Origin: an uncultured Sulfitobacter sp. | Lineage (GTDB): Bacteria; Pseudomonadota; Alphaproteobacteria; Rhodobacterales; Rhodobacteraceae | Direction of reading: 5' to 3' | DNA length: 64,000 bases | Assembly: GCA_937928635.1 (NCBI GenBank) | Contig: CALFWM010000040.1 | Location: 91,564-155,563 of the forward strand | Part shown: positions 42,810-52,176 of the stretch, piece after piece | Layout: every line of letters begins with the position of its first letter | Numbering within the stretch: the stretch's first letter is position 1 | The notes under the pieces: generated by a model | Told to the model about the DNA's origin: nothing | The model's database searches: none | Seen by the model: the letters and a program-made list of their open reading frames with translations, nothing else | Translations under genes and position numbers: made by a program

Positions 42810-43637
42810 GTGAGGCTGAAGCTCTTGGTTATTCTGCTGGGGTTTGGGATTTTTAGAATACCTGCGATCATTTTTCTTGTCGTTTTTTGCAGTCTTTGCC
42901 TGCCTTGGCCGGTGCATGCCGACGATATAGATGACGCAATCCAGATCATTGATGCTAGGCAGGGAACCGTCCGCAAGTGGAGCCACACGCCCTCGTTCCT
43001 GATTGTGCACGACCGAAAGGTGAAACGTGCAGCCATCGAGGAAACCATTGCGTTCATGAATTCCGCGACGGGTCTTGGCATTGAGCCAGCAGAATATCTC
43101 GATCTTACCGGAATTGAACTGGGCGAGCGTTTCTACCGTGGCACTAGCTACAGACCAAAACGCCAAGAGAACGGCCTTGGGGAGGTCACCCTTACCATTG
43201 CGGCAGAACGGGACTTTGTCGGCAAAGGCAATCTGGTGGTCTTCATGATGCAGGTGCCGTATGCGGCGCATCTGATGGTGGCCTCTGGATATGGTAACGG
43301 TTCACAGTCGCTGGAGCGTCAGTACTTTCGCGGGCCTGAATATTGCTTTTTCGACATACGCTCGGACAATGAGAGCATCGCTTTGGGTCGTATTTTCATT
43401 TCTTCCGAGCTTGATCCTGTCACGCAGGCCTCCTGCATCTACGAGGAATTTACCCAAGTTCTCGGTTTGGTGGCAGACGCCAAAGGATCTGAGGTGTTTA
43501 CCTATGACAATGAGGCCACCGACAAGCCGCGTGACTATGATCGCAGATTGATTGAGGCGCTCTACCACCCGTCCGTGGTTCATGGAGACCCGGTGGCAAA
43601 GGTGATCGCGCTTTATGCGCGCTCTGCCCCGCAATAA
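42810..43637 (+). CDS. Secreted DUF2927 family protein, second of a tandem pair
   Basis: A paralogue of the preceding protein: VRKWSHTPSFLIVHDRKVKR, IEETIAFMNSATGLGIEP, the IYEEFTQVLGLVADAKGSE signature and FTYDN all align in order. The gene end is clear (TAA 43637), the start is not. GTG at 42810 gives a 275-residue protein with a hydrophobic leader (about 5-38, ending PVHADD). A longer frame starts with ATG at 42702 inside the upstream gene, and no convincing ribosome binding site is seen. The two genes arose by tandem duplication and have since diverged. Confidence 0.72.
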   Translation: MRLKLLVILLGFGIFRIPAIIFLVVFCSLCLPWPVHADDIDDAIQIIDARQGTVRKWSHTPSFLIVHDRKVKRAAIEETIAFMNSATGLGIEPAEYLDLTGIELGERFYRGTSYRPKRQENGLGEVTLTIAAERDFVGKGNLVVFMMQVPYAAHLMVASGYGNGSQSLERQYFRGPEYCFFDIRSDNESIALGRIFISSELDPVTQASCIYEEFTQVLGLVADAKGSEVFTYDNEATDKPRDYDRRLIEALYHPSVVHGDPVAKVIALYARSAPQ

Positions 43638-43733
43638 CCCGTCGCAGGGAATTTACCCCCGTTTTCATTGCAAAGGCAACGCCGCTGGTTTAGCCACAAT
43701 CAACTTGTTTACCTGCCCTGAGGGAGTGCCAGC

Positions 43734-45383
43734 ATGGCTGAGATCGAACGCGAAGCGATGGAATATGATGTAGTGATCGTTGGGGCGGGGCCTGCGGGCC
43801 TGTCTGCGGCGATCCGGCTTAAGCAATTGGACCCGGAGTGCAATGTGGTTGTGCTGGAAAAAGGGTCAGAGGTTGGCGCGCATATTCTCTCCGGTGCGGT
43901 GCTTGACCCCTGTGGGCTGGATGCGCTGATCCCGGATTGGAAGGCAAAGGGCGCGCCGCTGAACACGCCTGTTCGGGACGACAAATTCTACATGCTGGGG
44001 GAGGCCGGTGCGCTGCGTATCCCTAATTTCCCGATGCCGCCCCTGATGCACAACCACGGCAATTACATCGTTTCCATGGGCAACGTATGCCGCTGGATGG
44101 CCGAACAGGCCGAAGAACTGGGTGTTGAGATTTTCCCCGGTATGGCCTGTTCAGAGCTGGTCTATGGCGACAAGGGCGAAGTCAAAGGTGTGGTCGCCGG
44201 TGTCTTTGGTCTGGAGGCGGATGGCAGCTACGGCGAAAACACCGAGCCGGGGATGGAACTGCATGGCAAATATGTGTTTCTGTCCGAGGGCGTGCGCGGC
44301 AGCCTGTCAAAACAGGTGATCGACAAATACGATCTGGCCGCCGGGAAAGAGCCGCAGAAATTCGGCCTTGGCATGAAAGAGATTTGGGAGATTGACCCCG
44401 CAAAGCACAAAGAGGGGTCTGTCACCCATACCGCAGGCTGGCCACTTGGCAGTAATGCGGGCGGTGGATCATTTATCTATCATCTTGAGAACAATCAGGT
44501 TTATGTCGGCTTTGTGGTGCACCTTGGCTACAAGAACCCACATATTTTCCCCTACATGGAATTCCAGCGTTTCAAACATCACCCGATGGTCGCAGAGCTG
44601 CTGAAGGGCGGTAAACGTGTGGCTTACGGCGCGCGCGCAATCACCGAAGGCGGCTATCAGTCGATGCCAAAGATGGTTGCGCCGGGCGTTGCCCTGTTGG
44701 GCTGTTCTGTCGGCATGGTCAACGTGCCGCGCATCAAAGGCAACCACAATGCAATGTTGTCGGGCAAAGCCGCAGCAGAGGCCGCGATGCGCGCCATCAA
44801 GGCAGAGCGTGCCGGGGATGAGCTGAGCGATTACGAGACCGAGGTGCGCGACGGTGCCATTGGCGCGGACCTCAAGAAAGTGCGCAACGTCAAACCGATC
44901 TGGTCCAAGTGGGGCCTGACCGCGTCACTGGCGCTGGGCGGGTTTGACATGTGGTGCAACACCTTTGGCTTTTCGCTGTTTGGCACCATGGGCCATGGGA
45001 AGTCAGACGCGGACGCCACGGAAAAGGCCAGCAATCACAAGGTCATCGAGTATCCAAAGCCCGATGGCACGCTCAGCTTTGACCGGCTGACCAATGTGGC
45101 GTTCAGCTTTACCAACCACGAGGAATCGCAGCCCGCGCACCTGACGTTGAAAGACAAGGATGTGCCGGTCAACGTGAACCTTGCGCAATATGCAGGCCCC
45201 TCGGCGCGCTACTGCCCCGCAGGTGTGTATGAGTTCATCGAGGAAGACGGCAAAGCACCGCGTTTTCAGATCAACTTTCAAAACTGCGTGCATTGCAAGA
45301 CATGTGACATCAAGGACCCCAGCCAAAACATCGTCTGGACCACGCCGCAGGGCGGCGACGGGCCAAACTATCCAAACATGTAA
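43734..45383 (+). CDS. Electron transfer flavoprotein-ubiquinone oxidoreductase
   Basis: A 549-residue inner-membrane-associated enzyme that passes electrons from ETF (fed by acyl-CoA dehydrogenases) to ubiquinone. It has the FAD-binding DVVIVGAGPAGLSAAIRL (about 8-25), the ubiquinone-binding region around GGYQSMPKMVAPG, and a C-terminal 4Fe-4S domain with CPAGVYEF and NCVHCKTCDIKDP. Length is typical. GAGGGAG precedes the ATG. It links the acyl-CoA dehydrogenase at 28.7 kb to respiration. A strong terminator follows. Confidence 0.95.
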   Translation: MAEIEREAMEYDVVIVGAGPAGLSAAIRLKQLDPECNVVVLEKGSEVGAHILSGAVLDPCGLDALIPDWKAKGAPLNTPVRDDKFYMLGEAGALRIPNFPMPPLMHNHGNYIVSMGNVCRWMAEQAEELGVEIFPGMACSELVYGDKGEVKGVVAGVFGLEADGSYGENTEPGMELHGKYVFLSEGVRGSLSKQVIDKYDLAAGKEPQKFGLGMKEIWEIDPAKHKEGSVTHTAGWPLGSNAGGGSFIYHLENNQVYVGFVVHLGYKNPHIFPYMEFQRFKHHPMVAELLKGGKRVAYGARAITEGGYQSMPKMVAPGVALLGCSVGMVNVPRIKGNHNAMLSGKAAAEAAMRAIKAERAGDELSDYETEVRDGAIGADLKKVRNVKPIWSKWGLTASLALGGFDMWCNTFGFSLFGTMGHGKSDADATEKASNHKVIEYPKPDGTLSFDRLTNVAFSFTNHEESQPAHLTLKDKDVPVNVNLAQYAGPSARYCPAGVYEFIEEDGKAPRFQINFQNCVHCKTCDIKDPSQNIVWTTPQGGDGPNYPNM

Positions 45384-45429
45384 GGCCCCTGTGCCATTGC
45401 CCGTTAGGGCGGGCAGGCGGAATACAAAG

Positions 45430-45465
45430 AAAGGCGGGGCAGCACCCCGCCTTTTTGCTTTTTGG
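45430..45465 (+). terminator. Rho-independent terminator after the ETF-QO gene
   Basis: AAGGCGGGG (45431-45439) and CCCCGCCTT (45445-45453) form a perfect 9-bp stem with loop CAGCA, followed by TTTGCTTTTT. It lies about 47 bp after the stop at 45383 and just before the end of the convergent AraC gene, where it may act in one direction only. Confidence 0.8.
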
Positions 45466-45468
45466 GGC

Positions 45469-46308
45469 TTAGGCCGCCAATGGCAGGTAGATTTCTGTCA
45501 ATAGATCCGCCGGGGCAGTGTCAGCTGGATTGTTCAGGTAGACTTCAAAACAAGGGGCATCTGCCGGGTCCTTCCCCGAGCCGGGCAACCACTGCCCAAA
45601 GAGGTGATCGTAAGCGACTTTTATTTCCTCGTAGGAGCCTTTGTAGCGCAGCACCGCATGGGGGCCGTGGGGCAAATGCACTTCTTGGGTGCCGTGCAAC
45701 AGGGGTGCACCTTTGGTCAGGATCAAACCAGCATGGCAGCGCAAATCCTTTTCCGCAACCACGGTGGGATCATCGTAATGGACACCTGCCATGCCAGACA
45801 CATGGGGCCAATACTCCCCCTTTTGGGCCATATCAGCCAGCTGTTCAAAACACGCGCCAACAGCGGTGTAGGCCCCTTTGTGCGCCAATGCAGCCAGACG
45901 CAGGCCGCCGGTTTCCTTAAGTTCAATATCAAACATGTTGTGGGTTCCTTTCGGTTTCTGATCGGTTTTTGTTTTGAAAACCGGATTTTTGCGAAACGAT
46001 ACCGGGGAACAGCCCATCTCATCCCCAAAGGTGCGCGAAAAGCTGGTGATGTTGGGATACCCCACCTTTGCCGCAATCTGTGGGATGGGCCAATCGGTGC
46101 ACTCCAGCCAACGGGCCGCGCGAAACATGCGCAGGCGACGCACCGCCTGTGCACAGGTTTCCCCCGTCATGGCCAGAAACACCCGATGCCAGTGAAACCG
46201 CGACATGGCCGCGATATCCGCAAGCCTGTCCAGCGAAAGATCCTCGGCCGGATGGTCGTGGATATAGGTCAAAACGCGCATAATGCGTCGGGCGTAAGGG
46301 GATGACAT
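45469..46308 (-). CDS. AraC-family regulator with GyrI-like effector domain
   Basis: A 279-residue protein. The first ~105 residues are two AraC helix-turn-helix motifs (LDRLADIAAMSRFHWHRVFLAM, reading through, and IPQIAAKVGYPNITSFSRTFG). The rest (about 125-279) is a GyrI-like/SOUL-type effector-binding domain with ETGGLRLAALAHKGAY, YKGSYEEIKVAYDHLFGQWL and CFEVYLNNPADT. Such Rob/SbmC-like proteins bind small molecules. ATG at 46308; an in-frame extension to 46359 is less likely. Targets are unknown. Confidence 0.88.
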   Translation of the reverse strand: MSSPYARRIMRVLTYIHDHPAEDLSLDRLADIAAMSRFHWHRVFLAMTGETCAQAVRRLRMFRAARWLECTDWPIPQIAAKVGYPNITSFSRTFGDEMGCSPVSFRKNPVFKTKTDQKPKGTHNMFDIELKETGGLRLAALAHKGAYTAVGACFEQLADMAQKGEYWPHVSGMAGVHYDDPTVVAEKDLRCHAGLILTKGAPLLHGTQEVHLPHGPHAVLRYKGSYEEIKVAYDHLFGQWLPGSGKDPADAPCFEVYLNNPADTAPADLLTEIYLPLAA

Positions 46309-46491
46309 GGCTGTGGTCCTCGTTCGTAACGCCCATAGTCTGCCCGCTGGCCTGCCCACAAATCTTGCTGAATGTCGCGAGGGTCAAACAACGCGCTCAA
46401 ATTGTAACGGGTCCGTGTGAGAGATGCTGTACCATTGCATGAGGGCCTCAGTCTGCTAGCTTTGTGTAAACGCATGTGAGGCAGGTGAAAA

Positions 46492-48207
46492 ATGTACAAA
46501 ATTGTTCTGAGCACAGCTGCGGCGCTTTTTATGAGCGCTGCCACCGTCGCGCCTGTTCTGGCCCAATCCGCGTCAGGTGCTTATTTGGCAGGGCGCAGCG
46601 CCGCCGTGAACAGCGATTACCGTGAGGCTGCGCGCTATTACACCCAAGCCTTGGCACGCGATTCCCAAAATGTCGAACTTATGGAAGCCGCGGCATTGGC
46701 CAATTTGTCGTTGGGCAAAGTTGACAATGCCGTGCCGCTGGCCCGCCAATTGGAAAGCCAGGGCCAGCGCAGCCAGATCGCGCATCTGGTGATCACAGCC
46801 GGTCTGGCGCAAGAGGGCAACTTTGCAGAGCTTGTCAAACGGCCCGTGGCAAGCAACGGGATCAACCAATACGTCGATAATATGATGCGCGCCTGGGCGC
46901 GGCTGGGCGCGGGGGATACACCCGGTGCGATGGCCGACTTTGATCGACTGAGCAAAGAACCCGGCATTCAGGGCTTTGTTTTGTATCACAAGGCGCTTGC
47001 TCTGGCGAGCATTGGCGATTTTGAAGGGGCAGAGGCGATTTTTGGGTCCGGCGGTGCCGGTGCGGCGGGGCAGACCCGGCGTGGCACCATTGCGCATGCC
47101 GAAATTCTTGCCGCAATGGGCCGGTTTGAGGATGCGACCACATTGCTGACCACCAGTTTTGCCGATGGCACGGATCCGGAACTTGATGGGCTGATCGCCA
47201 AATACGCGACAGGCGAGGTAGGCGAATATGCCTATGTCAAAGACGCGCGCGATGGCATCGCAGAGGTGTTTTTTACCTTTGCGATTGTGCTGCGCAGTGA
47301 AAACGCCGGTGACTACTTTGTACTGCTCTATTCACGCGTTGCGCGCTATCTGCGGGAGGATCACATGGATTCGCTGCTGCTCAGCGCCTCCTTGCTGGAA
47401 GGGTTAGGGCAATATGACCTCGCGATTGAGGAATATGGTGCTGTCACAGCCGAAAACCCGGTTTATCACGCCGCTGAGTTGGGTCGGTCCGGGGCGTTGC
47501 GCCGCGCGGGGCGCCCCGAAGAAGCAATTGCAGTGTTGGAAAAACTTGCCACCACCCATGGTGACCTGCCTGGTGTGCATTCCACGCTGGGGGATGTGCT
47601 GCGTGGGCAAGAGGACTTTTCAGCCGCGATCAAAGCCTATGATCGCGCGTTGGACCTTGTGGTAGAGGGTAATCCAACCCGCTGGGTGCTGAATTATTCC
47701 CGTGGCATCGCTCATGAGCGCAACGACGATATGGACAGCGCCGAAGCTGACTTTCGCGCCGCTCTTGCGCTGAACCCGGAACAGCCGCAGGTGCTGAATT
47801 ATCTGGGGTATTCGTTGGTTGAAGAACAGCGCAACCTGGAAGAAGCGCTGGACATGATCGAACGTGCGGTCAAGGCCAGCCCCGACAGTGGCTATATCGT
47901 GGATTCGCTGGGCTGGGTCTATTATCGCCTTGGGCGATATGAAGAAGCCGTTCCAGAGATGGAGAAGGCGGTAGAACTGTTGCCGGTTGACCCGGTGGTC
48001 AATGACCATCTGGGCGATGTATATTGGGCCGTGGGGCGCGCGCGCGAGGCAGAATTCCAGTGGAGCCGTGCGCTTTCATTCATCGACCCCGAAGAGACCG
48101 ACAGCGAGGCAGACCCCGACCGCATCCGCCGCAAGCTGGAAGTTGGTCTGGACAAGGTGCTTGAGGAAGAAGGCGCTGACCCTTTGAAGGTTGCCGAGGA
48201 TGGCTAG
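46492..48207 (+). CDS. TPR-repeat periplasmic protein
   Basis: A 571-residue protein with a signal peptide (about 1-24, ending VLAQ). Most of the chain is tetratricopeptide repeats: clear units start at YREAARYYTQALARD, FEGAEAIF, YDLAIEEYGAV, FSAAIKAYDRALDL, LEEALDMIERAVKA with GYSLVEEQRN, and YEEAVPEMEKAVEL. The C-terminus has an IRRKLEVGLDKVLEE helix. It overlaps ispE by 8 bp. It is probably a scaffold in the periplasm; no specific partner can be named. Confidence 0.85.
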   Translation: MYKIVLSTAAALFMSAATVAPVLAQSASGAYLAGRSAAVNSDYREAARYYTQALARDSQNVELMEAAALANLSLGKVDNAVPLARQLESQGQRSQIAHLVITAGLAQEGNFAELVKRPVASNGINQYVDNMMRAWARLGAGDTPGAMADFDRLSKEPGIQGFVLYHKALALASIGDFEGAEAIFGSGGAGAAGQTRRGTIAHAEILAAMGRFEDATTLLTTSFADGTDPELDGLIAKYATGEVGEYAYVKDARDGIAEVFFTFAIVLRSENAGDYFVLLYSRVARYLREDHMDSLLLSASLLEGLGQYDLAIEEYGAVTAENPVYHAAELGRSGALRRAGRPEEAIAVLEKLATTHGDLPGVHSTLGDVLRGQEDFSAAIKAYDRALDLVVEGNPTRWVLNYSRGIAHERNDDMDSAEADFRAALALNPEQPQVLNYLGYSLVEEQRNLEEALDMIERAVKASPDSGYIVDSLGWVYYRLGRYEEAVPEMEKAVELLPVDPVVNDHLGDVYWAVGRAREAEFQWSRALSFIDPEETDSEADPDRIRRKLEVGLDKVLEEEGADPLKVAEDG

Positions 48208-49030
48208 GGAGGCCTTTGCGCCTGCCAAAATCAATCTGACCTTGCACGTCACCGGACAACGGGCGGATGGCTATCATCTGCTTGATTCCCTTGTGGTTTT
48301 TGGAGATGTGGGGGATCGGCTGTGGCTTGATCCGGGGCCTGCGTTGGCGATTGACGTGACAGGGCCCTTTGCGTCTGGCGTGCCGACGGACCGGTCAAAT
48401 CTGGTCTGTCGTGCAGCGGAGCTGGCGCAGTGGACAGGCACCATCACACTTGAAAAGAACCTGCCACATGGCGCTGGGTTGGGCGGTGGGTCAGCAGATG
48501 CGGCCGCCTTTTTGCGCAACCTCTTTGGGGATAAGGTTAGCGAAGGTATTGGGCTGGACGCCGCGCTCTCTCTGGGTGCGGATGTGCCTGTCTGCATGGC
48601 GGCAGGGCCACAACATATGCAAGGCGTCGGGGAGCAGCTTGCCCGCGTCTGGCCGGTCCCTCAATTACATCTTGTGCTGGCTAACCCCGGCGTGCCTTCC
48701 CCGACTGTGGCGACGTTTCAGCGGTTGGCAAGAAAGCAGAATCCGCCGATGGAGGATGTCTCTGGCTGGCGGACCCTTGATCCCTTCGTGGCGTGGTTGG
48801 CGCGGCAGCGCAATGATCTGATGGGCCCGGCCATCGAAAATGTCGCTATGATCGGGCAGGTTCTTACGTCACTCAAAGGTGCCCGGCTGGCCCGCATGTC
48901 GGGGTCTGGCAGCACCTGTTTTGGCATCTATGAAAGTCGCGCGGATGCAGAAGAGGCGGCGCATCAGATCACGGCTCAACATCCAGATTGGTGGGTAGTG
49001 CCTTGCACGACCGCAGGCATCGTTAACTGA
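48200..49030 (+). CDS. ispE: 4-diphosphocytidyl-2-C-methyl-D-erythritol kinase IspE
   Basis: A 276-residue GHMP kinase of the MEP isoprenoid pathway, phosphorylating CDP-ME. It has FAPAKINLTLHVTGQRADGYH (within about 5-25), the ATP loop LPHGAGLGGGSADAAAF (about 89-105) and the C-terminal RMSGSGSTCFGIYE motif. Start ATG 48200 lies inside the end of the TPR gene; the TTG at 48191 is less likely. It is convergent with the polyprenyl diphosphate synthase, overlapping it by 8 bp. The two enzymes feed the same isoprenoid pathway. Confidence 0.94.
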   Translation: MAREAFAPAKINLTLHVTGQRADGYHLLDSLVVFGDVGDRLWLDPGPALAIDVTGPFASGVPTDRSNLVCRAAELAQWTGTITLEKNLPHGAGLGGGSADAAAFLRNLFGDKVSEGIGLDAALSLGADVPVCMAAGPQHMQGVGEQLARVWPVPQLHLVLANPGVPSPTVATFQRLARKQNPPMEDVSGWRTLDPFVAWLARQRNDLMGPAIENVAMIGQVLTSLKGARLARMSGSGSTCFGIYESRADAEEAAHQITAQHPDWWVVPCTTAGIVN

Positions 49031-50027
49031 TCCGGCTCACCACATACTCCGCCAGATCGCTGAGCATATCCTTCACCTCATGATCCGGCAGCGGATCAAG
49101 CGCCTTAACCGCCTTCGCCGCCCAGTCCCGCGCATCCGTCTCCGTCGCTTCCAGCGTCCCATGCTTGGCCATCAACGCCAGCGCATGCTCCAAATCGCCG
49201 TCTTCCTGCTTGCCCTGCTCAATCGTGCGCGCCCAGAACGCGCGTTCTTCGGCATCTGCCAAAGCCACCGCCTTGATCACCGGCAACGTCAGCTTGCGCT
49301 CGCGGAAATCATCACCGATGTTCTTGCCTGTTGCCCCCGTATCGCCGCGATAATCGAGCAGGTCATCGACGATCTGAAAGGCGATTCCCAAGGCATCACC
49401 GTAGTCGAACAGCGCCTGCACATGATCCTCCGGCGCGTCGGCAATCACGCCGCCAACCTCCGTGGCCGCAGAGAACAGTGCAGCGGTTTTGCCACGCACG
49501 ACCTGTAGATAAACACCGGCATCCGTGGCCAGATTACGCGCGGCGGTCAGTTGCAAGACTTCACCCTCCGCAATCGTCGCCGCAGCATTTGACAGGATTT
49601 TCATCACCCGCATGGAACCGGGCTCCGTCATCAATTGAAACGACCGCGCAAAGAGATAATCGCCCACCAACACCGATGATTGATTGTCCCACAACAGGTT
49701 TGCCGTGGGGCGCCCGCGCCGCTGTTCGCTTTCATCAACCACATCGTCGTGCAGCAGTGTCGCGGTGTGAATGAACTCTACCGTGGCGGCCAAGTGCACG
49801 TGATAGGGGCCATCATAGCCACACAGGCGTGCCGCAGCGAGGGTCAGCATGGGGCGCAGCCGTTTGCCACCCGCACCCACCAAATGGGCGGTGACCTCGG
49901 GGATACGCGGCGCGTGTTCCGAGGCCATACGTTGTGCAATCAATGCGCCCACAGCGTCGAGATCAGCGCTCAAATAGGCCGCCATTCGGTCGTGCGGCTT
50001 CGCCTCGGTATCGTTTTTCGTTAACAT
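49023..50027 (-). CDS. ispB: Polyprenyl (octa/decaprenyl) diphosphate synthase
   Basis: A 334-residue trans-prenyltransferase that makes the long ubiquinone tail. The first aspartate-rich motif LLHDDVVDESEQRRG (about 91-105) and the second QIVDDLLDYRGD (about 217-228) are intact, and GGKRLRPML is near the N-terminus. The chain length (C40 or C50) cannot be fixed here; Roseobacter-type bacteria usually have Q-10. ATG at 50027. UbiA at 2.6 kb uses the product. Confidence 0.92.
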   Translation of the reverse strand: MLTKNDTEAKPHDRMAAYLSADLDAVGALIAQRMASEHAPRIPEVTAHLVGAGGKRLRPMLTLAAARLCGYDGPYHVHLAATVEFIHTATLLHDDVVDESEQRRGRPTANLLWDNQSSVLVGDYLFARSFQLMTEPGSMRVMKILSNAAATIAEGEVLQLTAARNLATDAGVYLQVVRGKTAALFSAATEVGGVIADAPEDHVQALFDYGDALGIAFQIVDDLLDYRGDTGATGKNIGDDFRERKLTLPVIKAVALADAEERAFWARTIEQGKQEDGDLEHALALMAKHGTLEATETDARDWAAKAVKALDPLPDHEVKDMLSDLAEYVVSRIS

Positions 50028-50078
50028 AACCCCACCTCAGGCTCGACAAAGGGGCGGCAATGGCCCTAGATCGCTGAT

Positions 50079-50294
50079 ATGCAGGAACTTTTACGCAGCA
50101 CAGACATGACAATCATCGCCTTCGCCAGCGCGCTCCTACAAGGCGAGGATATAGCCTGCTTCGAGCAGGACGTAAATATGAGCGTGCTTGAAGGGGGGAT
50201 CGGCCTTTTTCCCCGCAGGTTGATGGTGCATCCGGACAATCACGCAGAAGCCGTGAAAATCCTGCTGGATAACGACATTCCGTTGGGCATGTGA
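50079..50294 (+). CDS. DUF2007 small protein
   Basis: A 71-residue protein with MQELLRSTDMTIIAFASALL at the start and LPRRLMVHPDNHAEAVKILL-type C-terminus, the DUF2007 (putative signal-transducing) pattern: a compact beta-alpha-beta fold. It overlaps the following methyltransferase gene by 4 bp, the usual arrangement in this clade. Function unknown. Confidence 0.8.
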   Translation: MQELLRSTDMTIIAFASALLQGEDIACFEQDVNMSVLEGGIGLFPRRLMVHPDNHAEAVKILLDNDIPLGM

Positions 50295-51046
50295 GCCTGT
50301 TTGCGCAGGACGATTTGACGCAGGATGCATTTTTGGGCGGACGACTGCTTTTGTGGCAACCGCGCAAGGGGTATCGCGCGGGGGTTGACCCGGTGTTGTT
50401 GGCAGCGACGGTCAGGGCCAAGGCGGGTCAAAGCGTGCTTGAGCTGGGCTGCGGTGTGGGCACGGCTGCCCTGTGTCTGGGCGCGCGCGTGTCGGAGCTG
50501 ACACTGACGGGGGTGGAGCGCCAGCGCGCCTATGCGGCATTGGCCGCGCGCAACGGTGGTGCCGCATTTGAGGTGGTTGAGGCGGATATCACTGCCCTGC
50601 CGCTGCACCTGCGTGAGCGACAATTTGATCACGTTTTGGCAAATCCTCCCTTTTATGACCGCCGGGCATCGCGCCGGTCCGAAGACCCTGCGCGAGAGGC
50701 CGCCCATGGCGAAGAAACGCCCCTGGCGGATTGGGTGGTGACAGCGGCCAAACGGTTAAAGCCAAAAGGCGTGGCGCATTTCATTCACCGTGCAGAACGG
50801 TTGCCGGATCTGTTGAGGGCCCTGCCACAAAGCCTTGGTTCGGTTGAGGTTTTGCCAATCGCGCCCCGAGTAGGGCAGCGCGCAGAACGGGTGATTGTGC
50901 GGGCGCGCAAAAATGGGCGAGGGGCGTTTTGTTTGCACACGCCTTTGGTCATGCATGTCGGGGACAGGCACCAAACGGATCACGAAAAAGACTACACGGC
51001 GCAAATTTCTGCTGTCCTACAAGATGGGGCAGCGCTTGAATTTTAA
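50291..51046 (+). CDS. tRNA1(Val) adenine-37 N6-methyltransferase-like SAM methyltransferase
   Basis: A 251-residue class I methyltransferase. It has the SAM-binding VLELGCGVGTAALCLG (about 49-64), the catalytic NPPFYD motif (about 117-122) typical of N6-adenine methyltransferases, and QPRKGYRAGVDPVLLAA just before, as in TrmN6/YfiC. GTG start at 50291 overlaps the DUF2007 stop (GTGA). The substrate is likely tRNA by family resemblance. Confidence 0.82.
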   Translation: MSLFAQDDLTQDAFLGGRLLLWQPRKGYRAGVDPVLLAATVRAKAGQSVLELGCGVGTAALCLGARVSELTLTGVERQRAYAALAARNGGAAFEVVEADITALPLHLRERQFDHVLANPPFYDRRASRRSEDPAREAAHGEETPLADWVVTAAKRLKPKGVAHFIHRAERLPDLLRALPQSLGSVEVLPIAPRVGQRAERVIVRARKNGRGAFCLHTPLVMHVGDRHQTDHEKDYTAQISAVLQDGAALEF

Positions 51047-51145
51047 GGTTTTAGTAACAATCTAAATGGTATCGCTGCAGGGCGGCGTGACTTGGAGGGG
51101 CAGATATGCTCCACTAAAACCCTACATATCATCAAGGAGGATTAC

Positions 51146-51310
51146 ATGGCTCTTACTGCACATCTGGAGACTCTGAAGCGGAAACACAGCGAGATGAGTA
51201 AGGCGGTCGAGACTGCTCAACGCTCACCCGGAGTTGATGATCTGGAAGTTGCGACGATGAAAAAACAGAAACTGCGCCTGAAAGAGGAAATCACGCGCTT
51301 ATCGAGCTAG
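51146..51310 (+). CDS. DUF465 small protein (YdcH-like)
   Basis: A 54-residue helical protein: MALTAHLETLKRKHSEMSKAV at the start, a conserved LKRKH and the KKQKLRLKEEITRL end of DUF465, forming two helices. A near-consensus AAGGAGG sits 7 bp before the ATG at 51146. A 99-bp gap separates it from the methyltransferase gene. Function unknown. Confidence 0.85.
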   Translation: MALTAHLETLKRKHSEMSKAVETAQRSPGVDDLEVATMKKQKLRLKEEITRLSS

Positions 51311-52176
51311 CGATTTTTTGAGAGGCTGGCGCGCGCTGCAATTGCTGCGCCGCCAGTGACGAGTATGGCGGCCCAAAACAATGTCATACTGGGTGCGGCG
51401 ACGCCCACCCCCACCAAAACAAGTGTTGATAACAAAGGTGCCGCATAGGAACTGGTGCCCAAAAGCTGAATGTCACCTTGTTTGACCCCGATGTCCCAGA
51501 CGTAAAACGCAAGCCCCACCGGGCCTAACCCAAGGCCGGCAATCGACAGCCATCCGATCGTGGTTTGTGGAAGTAGTGGTTCTTCAAACATCATGTGAAG
51601 CGGGAGGGAAAGCACGGCGGTTGCTATGCAAAATATGGCGACTGTCGCCGTAGGGGCATCACCAACCCGTCGGGACAGCACGGAATAGCCGGACCATGTG
51701 AGCGCGCAAAGCAGGGCCAGCATGTAGCCCGGCAGGTGTTCTTGTGACAGGCTCAGCCCACCACCGCTGATGATAAGCGATGCGCCCGCAAGACCCAGAC
51801 AGGCCCCGAGCAGATGCCCCGGGCGCAGACGTTCTCCCGGCAACAGGCCCGAAAACAGCACAATCAAGAGAGGCCAGAGATATGCGATCAAACCTGCCTC
51901 AGCAGCCGGAGCCAGCCGCAGTGCAGAGAAATACAAGGCGTGATAGCCAAAAAGCCCCAGTGTGCCAAAGGCGTAGACCTTGAGCGGAACCTTTCGTAAT
52001 GCGGGCAGGGCACCGGTAACAGCGGCCCAGATCAGGCCCAATGTGCCACCAATTGCAAAACAGAGCGTGTTGAGCAAAAAAGGGGGCGTTGGGGCAGAGC
52101 CGACCGTAAAAAGCGCCAGCAAAGCCCACAACAGCACGGCTGCAAATCCGATCAGTGTCGCCTTTGCACGGGTCAT
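51307..52176 (-). CDS. DMT-superfamily (EamA) exporter
   Basis: A 289-residue membrane protein with ten hydrophobic segments in two EamA halves (about 10-135 and 145-280), including LWALLALFTVG at the start and TWSGYSVLSRRVGDA between the halves. It resembles aromatic amino acid exporters, but the substrate is unknown. ATG 52176 overlaps the stop of the LysR gene (ATGA), so the regulator may control it. Confidence 0.85.
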   Translation of the reverse strand: MTRAKATLIGFAAVLLWALLALFTVGSAPTPPFLLNTLCFAIGGTLGLIWAAVTGALPALRKVPLKVYAFGTLGLFGYHALYFSALRLAPAAEAGLIAYLWPLLIVLFSGLLPGERLRPGHLLGACLGLAGASLIISGGGLSLSQEHLPGYMLALLCALTWSGYSVLSRRVGDAPTATVAIFCIATAVLSLPLHMMFEEPLLPQTTIGWLSIAGLGLGPVGLAFYVWDIGVKQGDIQLLGTSSYAAPLLSTLVLVGVGVAAPSMTLFWAAILVTGGAAIAARASLSKNR

